Below are positions 44,999 to 53,971 of a stretch of 64,000 nt of DNA, piece after piece. The notes beneath the pieces are model-generated. The model had not been told where the DNA came from. It made no database searches and saw only the letters and a list, made by a program, of their open reading frames with translations. Source of the DNA: Rhodosalinus halophilus. GTDB lineage: Bacteria > Pseudomonadota > Alphaproteobacteria > Rhodobacterales > Rhodobacteraceae. The translations under genes and the position numbers were made by a program. The stretch is from contig NZ_QNTQ01000016.1 in the NCBI RefSeq assembly GCF_003298775.1, positions 1 to 64,000 of the forward strand, given 5' to 3'. Position 1 is the first letter of the stretch; each line of letters opens with the position of its first letter.

Positions 44999-46426
44999 AT
45001 GAACACCGATCGCTTCTACATCGACGGCGCGTGGGTCGCGCCGCAGGGCACCGGGACGATGCCGATCATGGACCCGGCCGAGGATGCGCAGATCGGCACC
45101 GTCGCGCTCGGGACCGCGGCGGACGTCGATCGTGCCGCCGAGGCCGCCGTCGCCGCCTTCGAGGAGTTCGGGCGATGGCGCAAGGCCGACCGGATCGAAC
45201 TGCTGCGCCGCATCCGCGCGGGAACCGAGGCGCGGCGCGAGGATCTCGCCCAGGCCATGACGCGCGAGATGGGCGCGCCGATCACCATGGCGCGCGAGGT
45301 TCAGGCCGAGGCCGGAACCGGCCATGCCGACGGCTTCATCGAGGCGCTCGAGGCGCAGGAGGAGCGCTGGCGGCTGGCCAACGGCGACACGCTGGTGCGC
45401 GAGCCGATCGGTCCCGCGGGCCTCATCACGCCGTGGAACTGGCCGATCAACCAGATCGCGCTCAAGGTGCTGCCCGCCCTCGCCACCGGCTGCCCCTGCA
45501 TCCTCAAGCCGTCGGAGCACACGCCGCTTTCGGCAGCGATCTACGCCGAGATCCTGCATGAGGCCGGCGTGCCCGCCGGCGCCTTCGCGCTGATCCACGG
45601 CACGGGGCCCGAGGTGGGTGACGCGCTCGCGCGGCATCCGAAGCTGGCGATGGTGTCCTTCACGGGCTCCACGCGGGCGGGGATCTCTGTCACGAAGTCG
45701 GCTGCGGACACGGTGAAGCGGGTCACGCTGGAGCTGGGCGGCAAGTCGCCCAACCTCGTCTTCGCCGACTGCGGCGACGCGCTCGAACAGCGGGTGCGCG
45801 ACTCGGTCGCCGAGTGCTTCCTCAACACGGGGCAGTCCTGCGACGCGCCCACGCGGCTCATCGTCGAGCGCGCCTGCTACGACGAGGTGGTGGAGATCGC
45901 CCGCGACGCGGCCGAGTCCACGGGCGTCGGCGACCCGAAGCAGGAGGGCGACCACATCGGCCCGCTTTTCGACAAGCTGCAGTGGGACCGCGTGCAGGCG
46001 ATGATCGAGACGGGCATCGAGGAAGGCGCGCGGCTGGTCGCAGGCGGGCCGGGACGGCCCGCGGGGCTCAATCAGGGCTGGTATGCGCGGCCGACCGTCT
46101 TTGCCGACGTGTCCAACGACATGCAGATCGCGCGGAAGGAGATCTTCGGCCCCGTCCTGTCGATCCTGCCCGCGGCGGACGAGGCCGAGGCCATCCGCAT
46201 CGCCAACGACACCGAGTATGGGCTGGCCGCCTACGTGCAGACCGGCGACGCGGCGCGCGCCGAGCGTGTTGCCGCGCGGCTGCGCGCGGGCGCGGTGCAC
46301 GTCAACGGCGGCGGCATGGGCTGGGGCACGCCCTTCGGCGGCTACAAGGCCTCCGGCAACGGGCGCGAGGGCGGGCTCATGGGCCTGGAGGACTACCAGG
46401 AGGTCAAGAGCCTTCATTTCGGCTGA
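44999..46426 (+). CDS. NAD(P)-dependent aldehyde dehydrogenase
   Basis: A 475-residue ALDH. Glu is in VTLELGGKSPNLVF, catalytic Cys in NTGQSCDAPTRLIV, and the cofactor-binding PWNWPINQIALKVLPAL and FTGSTRAGISVTKSA segments are present. It should oxidise an aldehyde released by amine oxidation to an acid. The ATG at 44999 is used: GTGGAGGAAAG lies upstream and the frame opens MNTDRFYIDGAWV. It is divergent from the flavoprotein gene behind operator 1. At its 3' end it overlaps the small CXXC gene on the other strand by 23 bases. Confidence 0.94.
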   Translation: MNTDRFYIDGAWVAPQGTGTMPIMDPAEDAQIGTVALGTAADVDRAAEAAVAAFEEFGRWRKADRIELLRRIRAGTEARREDLAQAMTREMGAPITMAREVQAEAGTGHADGFIEALEAQEERWRLANGDTLVREPIGPAGLITPWNWPINQIALKVLPALATGCPCILKPSEHTPLSAAIYAEILHEAGVPAGAFALIHGTGPEVGDALARHPKLAMVSFTGSTRAGISVTKSAADTVKRVTLELGGKSPNLVFADCGDALEQRVRDSVAECFLNTGQSCDAPTRLIVERACYDEVVEIARDAAESTGVGDPKQEGDHIGPLFDKLQWDRVQAMIETGIEEGARLVAGGPGRPAGLNQGWYARPTVFADVSNDMQIARKEIFGPVLSILPAADEAEAIRIANDTEYGLAAYVQTGDAARAERVAARLRAGAVHVNGGGMGWGTPFGGYKASGNGREGGLMGLEDYQEVKSLHFG

Positions 46427-46649
46427 GCGGCGGCGCGACGGTGGATTCGGCGGGCGTCGCCGGCGTACTGCGGGCCTTCTGAAGGCGCTGCAACGCGCGG
46501 TGCCGGTTGTCGCAGGAGGCGCACGCGGCCGCGCGGGCCGCCGCGCCGTCGCGCAGGGGTCTCTCGTCCTCGGCGGCCCGGGCCGCCCCGGCGGCGAGGA
46601 GCGCGGCGAGGGCCGCCGCCACTGTCGGCATGATCGCGGCCGGCCTCAT
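46404..46649 (-). CDS. Small exported CXXC protein
   Basis: I do not recognise this 81-residue protein. It has a signal peptide (MRPAAIMPTVAAALAALLAAGAARA) and a CASC motif (AAACASCDNRHRALQRL). It is supported by context: its ATG overlaps the stop of the preceding gene as ATGA, continuing the same pattern through seven genes. The CASC pair could bind metal or be a redox site (no His follows, so it is not a c-heme motif). It overlaps the convergent aldehyde-dehydrogenase tail by 23 bases. Confidence 0.5.
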   Translation of the reverse strand: MRPAAIMPTVAAALAALLAAGAARAAEDERPLRDGAAARAAACASCDNRHRALQRLQKARSTPATPAESTVAPPLSRNEGS

Positions 46650-47155
46650 GGCTCCGCGTCGCCTCCGGCGTCGTCCACAAGGGCCGCGCTGTCCGAAAGG
46701 AAGGCGCGCAGCGGCGCCGTCGCGTCGGGCCTGCCGGCGCGGGCGCGCCGCGCGAAGTCGAGCGCCGCGACCTCGTGGGCCGTCATGACCTCGAGCCGTG
46801 GACGATCCTCGCGCGGCGCGTGGGCCTCCAGCGCACGGAACGCCGCGATGAAGCCCCCATAGGTTTCCAGCATCTCGGCCAGAAGCGCCTGCCAGTCGCC
46901 GCCCTGCGCCCGGGCCTGGTCCCGACCGATCCGCGCGAGGGTCGCCGCGGCCCGCGGCGTCAGGCCATGCCGGGCGAGCAGCGGCGCCGTCACCACGGCC
47001 GTGCGCCGTTCCACCTCGGCCAGCAGGCCAAGGGCGGTGCGGCGCGCGCCTTCGGGCTGCATCGCCGCGAGCGCCGCGAAATAGGCGACGCCCGTCACCT
47101 CCTCCTCGTGGAAGAGCGTGAGCCGCTCTGTGTAGCTTCGGTCGGGAGTCGTCAT
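46646..47155 (-). CDS. Unknown helical, possibly ferritin-like, protein
   Basis: A 169-residue protein with no signal peptide. It reads as helical bundles: TLFHEEEVTGVAYFAALAAM, LGLLAEVERRTAVVTAPLLARHG, LAEMLETYGGFIAAFRALEAH, LEVMTAHEVAALDFARRARAG. The Glu/His spacing (HEEE, AEVE, HEVA) recalls ferritin-like di-iron proteins, but the ligand pattern is incomplete, so this is only a possibility. The stop overlaps the next small gene as ATGA, and its start overlaps the stop of the trimethylamine-dehydrogenase-like gene as ATGA. It is thus an integral part of the operon and may assist that flavoprotein. Confidence 0.6.
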   Translation of the reverse strand: MTTPDRSYTERLTLFHEEEVTGVAYFAALAAMQPEGARRTALGLLAEVERRTAVVTAPLLARHGLTPRAAATLARIGRDQARAQGGDWQALLAEMLETYGGFIAAFRALEAHAPREDRPRLEVMTAHEVAALDFARRARAGRPDATAPLRAFLSDSAALVDDAGGDAEP

Positions 47156-49239
47156 TTCCAGTGCGCCGGGATTTCCAGACCGTCGAAGCCGACATCCACC
47201 CGATCGTGGGCGGGCGGACCCTCGGGCGCATCCGGCGCGTCGAGTTCGAAGGCGTAGCGATAGCCGGCGTGGGTCGCTGCCGCGATGAGCGCGGGCGCCT
47301 CGCAGTCGCCGATCCGCTTAAGCGTGAAAGGCAGCGCACCGGGATCCCCCCCGGCGGCGTCGAGCAGCGCACGATAGAGCCCGTCGTTCGGCCGGCGCGC
47401 ACTGACCATCACGAGGGAGGTGGCGGCGAGCTCCTGCTCGGCGCCGGTATAGACGCAGGAGAGCCGCGCGCGCGCCCCGTCGAACGCCCCCATCGCGTGC
47501 GAAAGGACGAGCCGCACGCCAAGGCGCATGAGCCGCGCGCGCACGCGGCCGCTCTCTATAGTGTAGCCGCCCCAGCTCGCCACGGAATCCTCGGCCGTGG
47601 CATAGGTCACGGGACGGCCCGCCGCCGCGAGCTTCTCGGCGATGGCGGCGCCGTGGTAGTAGCCGTCGCCGTCGAAGACGAGCGTGGGCCCCTCCGGCAT
47701 CTGTCCGGCCATGATGGAGTCGGGGGTGAGCACCGGGACGCCCTCGGGCGCGACGGCGCGGAACGCGCCCATCTCGTGCACCTCCGGCCGCCAGCGCGCG
47801 CCGGTGGCGATGCCGACGTGATCCGCACCGACCTCGCGCACCGCCTCGGCCGTCATCTCGCTGTCGAGGAAGATCTGCACGTTGGGCATCTTCTGCAGGG
47901 CCTGCACGCGATAGTCGCGCACCCGGATCCATTCGCCGAGCCCAGGCAGGCGGGCCTCGCGCGTGACCCGACCGCCAAGCTCCGTCCCGGCCTCGGCCAG
48001 CATCACCTCGTAGCCGCGCACCGCCGCCGCGCGCGCGGCTTCCAGCCCCGCGGGCCCCGCGCCGACGATCAGCACGGTCGCTGCGCGCGGCGCAGGCGGC
48101 AGGCGTTCGGGATGCCAGCCGCGGCGCCATTCCTCGCCCATCGCGGGATTCTGCGTGCAGCGGATCGGCACGCCGATGCCGTCGCCCGCGTAGCAGACGT
48201 TGCAGCCGATGCATTCGCGGATCTCGTCGAGCCGTCCCTCCTCGATCTTCTTCGGCAGGAAGGGATCGGCGATCGAGGGCCGCGCGGCCCCGATCAGGTC
48301 CACGAGGCCGCTTTTTACCCAGCGCGCCATGGTGTCGGGCGAGGTGAAGCGGCCCACCGTCACCACAGGCTTCGAGGTCATCGCCTTGACGTGCCGCATG
48401 TAGGGTTCGAGCGCGCCCTCCTTGACGAAGCGCGACAGCCCCATCTCGACGGAGTAGTCGGCGATGTTGATGTCCCAGAGGTCGGGCAGGTCGGCCAGCA
48501 GCCCGAACATCTCGTGCCGCTCGCCGAAGACGGGCACGCCGTCCTCGCCGATCGACTCGTCGGCCGACCAGCGCACCGCGACGGCGCAGCGGTCGCCCAC
48601 GGCCTCCTTCGTCTCCTCGACCACCTCGCGGACGAGGCGGACGCGGTTCGTCAGGCTGCCGCCGTAGTCGTCGCTGCGCGTGTTCATCACGGGCGACAGG
48701 AAATTCGACAGCAGATAGCCGTGCGTGGCGTAGACATAGACGATATCGTAGCCGGCCTCCTTCGCGCGCAGGGCAGCATCTCGGTGCCAGCTGCGGAAGT
48801 CGCGGATGTCCTGCCTGTCCATCGCCCGCGTCTGGAACGGGTGGCCGGTGAAGTTCGGGGCCGAGATCACGTCCATCGACACTTCGCGGCTGTAGAGGTT
48901 CGCGGTGCGCGCGCCGCCGAACCACAGTTCCGCGCCCGCGAGCGCGCCATGCGCGTGCACCTTCTCGACCATCAGCGCGTTGGCGCGGATGTCGCTGTCG
49001 TCCCAAAGGGAGCCGGAGGGATGGGGAAGGTCGTCCGAGGCGGGGTGAATCGAGTTGTACTCGGTGCAGACCACGCCCCAGCCGCCCTCGGCCTTCACGC
49101 CGCGCATCTCGGCCAGCATCCGGGGCCGCAGCCAGCCCATGCCCGTGCAGTGCGGCACCTGGTAGAAGCGGTTCTTCGTCGTCACCGGCCCGATCCGGAG
49201 CGGTTCGAACAGCAGGTCATAGCGGGGATCGCGGTTCAT
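47152..49239 (-). CDS. Trimethylamine-dehydrogenase/DgcA-like iron-sulfur flavoprotein
   Basis: A 695-residue enzyme of the trimethylamine-dehydrogenase, dimethylglycine-demethylase (DgcA) and 2,4-dienoyl-CoA-reductase family. The N-terminal half is an OYE-like FMN barrel (LFEPLRIGPVTTKNRFYQVPH, SRSDDYGGSL-like NTRSDDYGGSLTNRVRL). The Fe-S motif ECIGCNVCYAG...RCTQNP follows, and the C-terminal half binds ADP/FAD (VLIVGAGPAGLEAARAAA). The phrase CTQNPAMGEEWRRGWHPE is very close to trimethylamine dehydrogenase. It likely oxidises a methylated amine. The ATG at 49239 overlaps the preceding tetR stop as ATGA. The 695-residue length fits the family. It may use ETF as acceptor; none is encoded here. 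Confidence 0.9.
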   Translation of the reverse strand: MNRDPRYDLLFEPLRIGPVTTKNRFYQVPHCTGMGWLRPRMLAEMRGVKAEGGWGVVCTEYNSIHPASDDLPHPSGSLWDDSDIRANALMVEKVHAHGALAGAELWFGGARTANLYSREVSMDVISAPNFTGHPFQTRAMDRQDIRDFRSWHRDAALRAKEAGYDIVYVYATHGYLLSNFLSPVMNTRSDDYGGSLTNRVRLVREVVEETKEAVGDRCAVAVRWSADESIGEDGVPVFGERHEMFGLLADLPDLWDINIADYSVEMGLSRFVKEGALEPYMRHVKAMTSKPVVTVGRFTSPDTMARWVKSGLVDLIGAARPSIADPFLPKKIEEGRLDEIRECIGCNVCYAGDGIGVPIRCTQNPAMGEEWRRGWHPERLPPAPRAATVLIVGAGPAGLEAARAAAVRGYEVMLAEAGTELGGRVTREARLPGLGEWIRVRDYRVQALQKMPNVQIFLDSEMTAEAVREVGADHVGIATGARWRPEVHEMGAFRAVAPEGVPVLTPDSIMAGQMPEGPTLVFDGDGYYHGAAIAEKLAAAGRPVTYATAEDSVASWGGYTIESGRVRARLMRLGVRLVLSHAMGAFDGARARLSCVYTGAEQELAATSLVMVSARRPNDGLYRALLDAAGGDPGALPFTLKRIGDCEAPALIAAATHAGYRYAFELDAPDAPEGPPAHDRVDVGFDGLEIPAHWK

Positions 49240-49892
49240 TCGGGGCGCTCCGGGTCGGGCGGTCTCTCGGGATCGAAGTGCCGCGGGAAGGTGCGGGCGA
49301 GAAACTGCAGCACCTGCCGCTTCGCATCCTCGGCGGTGAACTCCTCGGGGTGGATCATCATGTTGAGCCAGAGGCCGTCGTAGAGCCCTTCGAGGGATTT
49401 CGCGATATCCATGGGATCGAGGCCCTCGTATCCGCCCTCCTCCTGCAGCGCGCGGCACAGGCGCTTGGCCTCCTGCCAGCGCTCCTCGTCGATCTCGCCG
49501 AGGCGTTCGCGGTAGAGCCGCCGCAACTGGGCGTCGCCGAAGAAGGCGAACCAGACCGACAGCTTGGGCCGTTCGCAGACCGAGGGGTGGAAATGCGCGG
49601 CGACGAAGGCCCAGAGCTTCGCCTCGGGCGCGAGCGCCGCGTCGTCGTAGGCCGCCCGCCAGACCTCGCGATGCTCGCGCGCGAGGCTCAGCAGCGTCTC
49701 CACCAACAGGTTCTCCTTGCTCTGGAAGTGGAAGGCGACGATCCCGCTCGACAGATTGGCGAGCCGCGTGACGGTCGCCATGGTCGTGCCCGACATGCCG
49801 TGCTGCGCGATCGAGGCGATGGTGGCGTCGATCAACTGCTGGCGGCGAACCTCCCTGGGTTCGGTGCGGCGGGGCCGCGTCCGCGTCGTCAT
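49236..49892 (-). CDS. BetI-like TetR regulator 1
   Basis: A 218-residue TetR-family protein with BetI-like character: REVRRQQLIDATIASIAQHGMSGTTMATVTRLANLSSGIVAFHFQSK, where GIVAFHF resembles the BetI recognition helix. The C-terminal domain has the BetI-type DGLWLNMMIHP segment. BetI represses choline-betaine genes and responds to choline or related compounds. It sits between potA-like and the flavoprotein gene. The ATG at 49892 has GGGAGG 8 bases upstream; an ATG at 49916 overlaps the previous stop as ATGA and remains possible. It is a candidate reader of the three 20-bp boxes. Confidence 0.88.
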   Translation of the reverse strand: MTTRTRPRRTEPREVRRQQLIDATIASIAQHGMSGTTMATVTRLANLSSGIVAFHFQSKENLLVETLLSLAREHREVWRAAYDDAALAPEAKLWAFVAAHFHPSVCERPKLSVWFAFFGDAQLRRLYRERLGEIDEERWQEAKRLCRALQEEGGYEGLDPMDIAKSLEGLYDGLWLNMMIHPEEFTAEDAKRQVLQFLARTFPRHFDPERPPDPERPE

Positions 49893-49912
49893 GGCGCCGA
49901 CCTCCCGCGCGG

Positions 49913-51001
49913 TCATTCGGCCAGCACGCGCATCGCCTCGTCCGGCCAGCTCAGCCAGACCTCGCCGGCCTCGGGGACGTGCCGCACCGGCGCGCTGTTG
50001 TTGGCGGAGACCGCGACAGGCGCCTCGATCCCGTCGAGCTGCACGTAGTAGTGGCTGCGCTCGCCCAGGTAGGCGGCGTTCTGGATGCGTCCGCGCACGG
50101 CGTGGCCGCGCTCGGGGCGCGTGTCGCTCAGAGCGATCTTTTCGGGACGGATGGCGAGCGCGACCCGCTGGCCGGGCGACAGCCCCCCTGCCCCGTCCGG
50201 CGCCGCGATCCGGCCGAGCGCCGCGACGTCCAGATCGACGCCCTGCCCGTCGGCCTGCGTGACCCGGCCCTCGAAGAAGTTCATGCTGCCGATGAACTCG
50301 GCCACCTCGCGGTTGGCGGGGCGCTCGTAGAGCGCCTCGGGCGTGTCGATCTGCAGCGGCTTGCCGCGCGCCATCACGGCCATGCGATCCGACAGCGTCA
50401 GCGCCTCCTCCTGGTCGTGGGTCACGAAGACGAAGGTGATGCCCACCGTGCGCTGGATCTGCCTGAGCTCCAGCTGCATCTGCTCGCGCAGGTTCTTGTC
50501 AAGCGCGCCCAGCGGCTCGTCGAGCAGCAGCACCTTGGGCCGCAGGATCAGCGCGCGCGCCAGCGCCACGCGCTGGCGCTGGCCGCCCGAGAGCTGGTTC
50601 GCGCGCCGGTCGCCGTAGTCCGGCAGCTTGATGAGGTGGAGCATCTCGTCCACCATCTCGTCACGCCGCGCCTTCGGCAGCTTCCGCTTGCGCAGCCCGT
50701 AGGCGATGTTGTCGCGCACGTCGAGGTGCGGGAAGATCGCGTAGGACTGGAACACCATGTTCACCGGCCGGTGATTGGGCGGCACGCCGCTGATCGGGTC
50801 TCCGTCGAGATAGATCTCGCCCTCGGTCGGGCTCTCGAACCCGGCGAGCAGGCGCAGGAGCGTCGTCTTTCCGCAGCCCGAGGCGCCCAGAAGCGAAAAG
50901 AACTCGCCCTCACGGATGTCCATCGACACGTCGCCGAGCGCCGTGAAGCTGCCGAAACGCTTGGTGACGTTCTCGATGCGGATGTAGGCGTCCTGGGTCA
51001 T
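49913..51001 (-). CDS. PotA-type ABC ATPase
   Basis: A 362-residue ABC ATPase of the polyamine/Fe3+/betaine-like importer class. Walker A is GASGCGKTTLLRLLAG, Q-loop MVFQSYAIFPH, signature LSGGQRQRVALARAL, Walker B VLLLDEPLGALD, H-loop FVTHDQEEAL. A C-terminal TOBE domain follows (ALAIRPEKIAL, and RVTQADGQGVDLDV). It energises the permeases encoded next to it. The start overlaps the PotC-like stop as ATGA, and its own stop overlaps an ATG of the TetR gene as ATGA. Confidence 0.94.
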   Translation of the reverse strand: MTQDAYIRIENVTKRFGSFTALGDVSMDIREGEFFSLLGASGCGKTTLLRLLAGFESPTEGEIYLDGDPISGVPPNHRPVNMVFQSYAIFPHLDVRDNIAYGLRKRKLPKARRDEMVDEMLHLIKLPDYGDRRANQLSGGQRQRVALARALILRPKVLLLDEPLGALDKNLREQMQLELRQIQRTVGITFVFVTHDQEEALTLSDRMAVMARGKPLQIDTPEALYERPANREVAEFIGSMNFFEGRVTQADGQGVDLDVAALGRIAAPDGAGGLSPGQRVALAIRPEKIALSDTRPERGHAVRGRIQNAAYLGERSHYYVQLDGIEAPVAVSANNSAPVRHVPEAGEVWLSWPDEAMRVLAE

Positions 51002-51822
51002 TGATCCTTGCCGGGCTGGACGAGAGTGCGGTTACCGCGGTTGGTCAGCCAGAGGCTGAGGAACACCACGACGAAGGAGACGAGCAGGATGACCGACGCC
51101 AGCGCGAGCACCTTGGGCAGCTCGCGCGGGAAGCGGAGCTGGTTCCAGATGTAGATCGGCAGCGTCTGCTCGGTGCCGGCCAGGAAGAAGGCCACGATGA
51201 ACTCGTCGAAGGAGATGGTGAAGGTCAGCAGCAGGCTCGCGATGATCCCCGGATAGACGACCGGGAAGGTCACGCGCCAGAAGGTCCACCAGATGTTCTC
51301 GCCCAGATCGGCCGAGGCCTCCTCGAGCGAGGGATCGAGCCCCTCGAAGCGCGGGATCAGCGTGGCGATCGCGAAGGGCGTGCAGATCAGCAGATGGCCC
51401 AGCGTCACCGTGTAGAGCGAGAGCGGCACGCCGAGCCGGGACATCAGGATCAGGATCGCCACCCCGAGAATGATGAGCGGCACCACCAGCGGCAGCATCA
51501 TGAAGCCCACGAGCGGCCCCTGCCCCGGCAGCCGGTAGCGGGTGATGGCCTTCGCGGCGAAGACGCCCAGCGCGGTGGAGATCACCGCCGTCGCCATCCC
51601 CACCTTCACGCTGTTGCCCAGCGCCGCCCACATCTGCGGGTTCTCCCACATCTGCGCGTACCAGGCGGTGGTGAATCCCTGGAGCGGGAAGGCGATGTAG
51701 ATCGAGTCGTTGAACGAGAAGAGCGGCAGGAAGAGGATCGGCAAGTAGAGCACGATCAGGAACAGCACGGCGTAGAGCGTGAGCGTCCGGCTCGACCGGT
51801 CGATGTAGGAGTCGCCCTTCAT
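50998..51822 (-). CDS. PotC-type ABC permease
   Basis: A 274-residue permease with six helices and the EAA loop EEASADLGENIWWTFWRVTFP, the coupling segment to the ATPase. It opens MKGDSYIDRSSRTLTLYAVLF, like PotC/YdcV permeases. The ATG at 51822 overlaps the PotB-like stop as ATGA; the longer frame upstream is inside that gene. It pairs with the gene at 51819. Substrates in this family include spermidine, putrescine, and some betaine- or opine-like amines. Confidence 0.94.
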   Translation of the reverse strand: MKGDSYIDRSSRTLTLYAVLFLIVLYLPILFLPLFSFNDSIYIAFPLQGFTTAWYAQMWENPQMWAALGNSVKVGMATAVISTALGVFAAKAITRYRLPGQGPLVGFMMLPLVVPLIILGVAILILMSRLGVPLSLYTVTLGHLLICTPFAIATLIPRFEGLDPSLEEASADLGENIWWTFWRVTFPVVYPGIIASLLLTFTISFDEFIVAFFLAGTEQTLPIYIWNQLRFPRELPKVLALASVILLVSFVVVFLSLWLTNRGNRTLVQPGKDQ

Positions 51823-52757
51823 GACGCCCGCGCCTTCAGGCGACTCGTGCCGACGATGACCGTCAGGGCCACGATCGCGACGCAGATCATCATGATGATC
51901 GCGAGGGTCGCGCCCATCGGCCAGTCGTTGATGCGGCCGAACTGCATCTGGATCATGTTGCCGATCATCACGCCGTCGGGCCCGCCCAGGAGCGCGGGCG
52001 TGATGTAGTCGCCCACGGTGGGAATGAAGATCAGCAGCGTGGCCGCGATGATCCCCGGCGCCGAGAGGGGCAGCGTGACGCGAAGAAAGCGCCGCCAGGG
52101 GCCGTCGCCCAGGTCGGTCGCCGCCTCCAGCAGCGAGCGGTCGATCTTTTCCAGCGAGACGTAGATCGGCAATATGGCGAAGGGTGCCCAGGCATGGGCG
52201 AGCGTGATGATCACCGCCGACTGGCTGTAGAGCAGGAACTCGAGCGGCTGGTCGATCAGGCCCACGGACATCAGCGCCGAGTTGATCACCCCGTTGTAAC
52301 CGAGCACCGTCTTCCACGCGAAGACGCGCAGCAGGTAGCTCGTCCAGAACGGCAGCGTCAGCAGGATGAGCCAGAGCATCTTGCCGCGGTGGACATGGAA
52401 GGCCACGAAATAGGCGATCGGATAGCACAACAGCACCGTCGCCACCGTGGCCGCGCCGGACATGTAGAGCGAGCGGAGGATGAGCGTCTGGTAGACCGGC
52501 TGCTCGAAGGCCTTGGCGTAGTTGTCCAGGGTGAAGGAGGTGTCGATGTCGAACCCGGTCTGGGTCCAGAAGCTCATCGTCACGAGAATGCCGAAGGGGA
52601 TGAGGATCCCCGCCGCCATGAACAGCAGCGCCGGCATGAGCAGCCCGTAGCCCCGCAGCCTTTCGTGCCTGTAGAACAGGCGTCCGTTGGCGCCCCGCCC
52701 GCGTCGTGCGGGCCGGGCGGCTTGCTGCGCCTGGGCTGGCTCGGCAATGTCGGCCAC
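51819..52757 (-). CDS. PotB-type ABC permease
   Basis: A 312-residue permease with about six helices and an N-terminal soluble lead (residues 1-30). EAA loop: LLEAATDLGDGPWRRFLRVTLP. The segment YLLRVFAWKTVLGYNGVIN is typical of PotB/YdcU. A hairpin of about 22 bases sits in the gap after the substrate-binding-protein gene, which commonly leads to lower expression of the permeases relative to the binding protein. The stop overlaps the PotC-like ATG as ATGA. Confidence 0.94.
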   Translation of the reverse strand: MADIAEPAQAQQAARPARRGRGANGRLFYRHERLRGYGLLMPALLFMAAGILIPFGILVTMSFWTQTGFDIDTSFTLDNYAKAFEQPVYQTLILRSLYMSGAATVATVLLCYPIAYFVAFHVHRGKMLWLILLTLPFWTSYLLRVFAWKTVLGYNGVINSALMSVGLIDQPLEFLLYSQSAVIITLAHAWAPFAILPIYVSLEKIDRSLLEAATDLGDGPWRRFLRVTLPLSAPGIIAATLLIFIPTVGDYITPALLGGPDGVMIGNMIQMQFGRINDWPMGATLAIIMMICVAIVALTVIVGTSRLKARAS

Positions 52758-52782
52758 GCGCGCGCCTCCGGTTCAGGATGGG

Positions 52783-52804
52783 GCCGCCCGGCGGGGCGGG
52801 CGGC
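52783..52804. terminator. Hairpin between binding-protein and permease genes
   Basis: GCCGCCCG-GCGGGG-CGGGCGGC: perfect 8-bp stem with 6-nt loop. No T-run follows. It may partly stop transcription or protect the upstream message, as often seen after ABC binding-protein genes. Confidence 0.4.
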
Positions 52805-52855
52805 GGGCCGGACCGCGGGGCGCCCGCGCTCCGGAGCGGTGCGTCGCAGGCCGGC

Positions 52856-53971
52856 TCAGAAGCCGGCCTTGATCATCTCGAACTCCTCGTTGATCCGGGT
52901 CTCGAATTCCTGCGTCTGCGGTGTCTGGAAGTGACCGGCCTGCAGGATCTCGAGCGGGTTCTTGGACAGGCCGAGGCCCGTAAGCGTCTCTTCGCTGAAC
53001 TTGTCGAAGGAGCGCATGTTGGAATGGCCGTAGCCGTAGTCCTCGATCATGAAGTGCCCGCTCTCGACGCTGAGCAGCGAGTCGATGATGTCGTGCGCCA
53101 GCTCCGGGTGGGGCGCATCCTTGTGGATCATGAGCCCGCAGACCCAGGTCAGCGCGCCCTCCCTGGGCTTGGCGAATTTCACCGGGACACCGTCGGCCTG
53201 CAGCAGAACCGCCGAGGAGTTCCAGGTCATCGCGGCGGCGAGCTCGCCCGAGGCGAGCGCCTGTTCCAGCGTGGTGGTGTCGTCGGTATAGACGCGGATG
53301 TGCGGGCGCTGTTCGCGCAGCGCCGCCGCCGTCGCCTGGAAGCCGTCCTCGGTGGCGATGTCGGCGAAGTCCACGCCCGCCTTGATCGCCGCGCACCACC
53401 AGGCGTCGCCGGCCGAGGCGAGACTGCCGAGCCGCCCGCTGTAGCGATCGTCCCAGAGCATGTCCCAGGACTCCTCGCCTTCGACCTCGAAGATGTCGGT
53501 GCGGTAGGTGACCGATGTCTGCCCCCAGTCGAAGGGCGCCATCCACGGCAGGCCGCCCTCGGCCTCGTTGCCCGGCAGGTCGATCAGTTCGGGCATCACG
53601 TCGCCCCAGTTCGACAGCTTCGCCGTGTCGATCGGCTGGAACAGCCCCGATGCCACCCAGCGCGGCAGCCCCTGGTTGCAGGGATGCGAGACATCGACGA
53701 CGAAGCCCGCCCGCATCTTGGTCAGTGCCTCTTCGGAGCCGCCGAAGGTGGTGAAGTTGGGCGGCGCGCCGTGCTTTTCGGCATAGGGCACGAAAAGCTC
53801 GGGGATGTCGTAGCCCCCCCAGGTGAAGAAGGTCGCCCCATCGCTCTGCGCGCGCGCCGGGCGCAGCGGCATGGCGACCGTGGCGACGCCGGCGGCCAGC
53901 AGCGTCCTGGTGAAGGCCCGCCGGCTGAGCCTGCCGCGCCGGACGGCGGCGAGATGATCGATCACGTCCAT
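52856..53971 (-). CDS. PotD-type periplasmic substrate-binding protein
   Basis: A 371-residue binding protein. The N-terminus has a Tat-like RR (LSRRAFTRTLLAAGVATVAMP) signal. The mature protein begins ATFFTWGGYDIPELFVPYAEKHG, the PotD/YdcS pattern for polyamine-type ligands. Candidate ligand residues are Asp/Trp in DVSHPCNQGLPRW, APFDWGQTSVTYRTD, and GDAWWCAAIKAG, although ligand choice cannot be read reliably. The ATG at 53971 has GGGAGA upstream. It is the first gene of the eight-gene minus-strand unit, behind operator 2 at 54060. The Trp-rich pocket also fits quaternary ammonium ligands. Confidence 0.92.
   Translation of the reverse strand: MDVIDHLAAVRRGRLSRRAFTRTLLAAGVATVAMPLRPARAQSDGATFFTWGGYDIPELFVPYAEKHGAPPNFTTFGGSEEALTKMRAGFVVDVSHPCNQGLPRWVASGLFQPIDTAKLSNWGDVMPELIDLPGNEAEGGLPWMAPFDWGQTSVTYRTDIFEVEGEESWDMLWDDRYSGRLGSLASAGDAWWCAAIKAGVDFADIATEDGFQATAAALREQRPHIRVYTDDTTTLEQALASGELAAAMTWNSSAVLLQADGVPVKFAKPREGALTWVCGLMIHKDAPHPELAHDIIDSLLSVESGHFMIEDYGYGHSNMRSFDKFSEETLTGLGLSKNPLEILQAGHFQTPQTQEFETRINEEFEMIKAGF

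Noticed and set aside
46414-46680. Alternative 88-codon minus frame near the aldehyde-dehydrogenase end
   Set aside because: The other frame has a signal peptide and an ATGA overlap with the upstream gene; this one is Arg-rich shadow.
48200-48403. Short frames opposite the trimethylamine-dehydrogenase-like gene
   Set aside because: Antisense shadows with no independent support.
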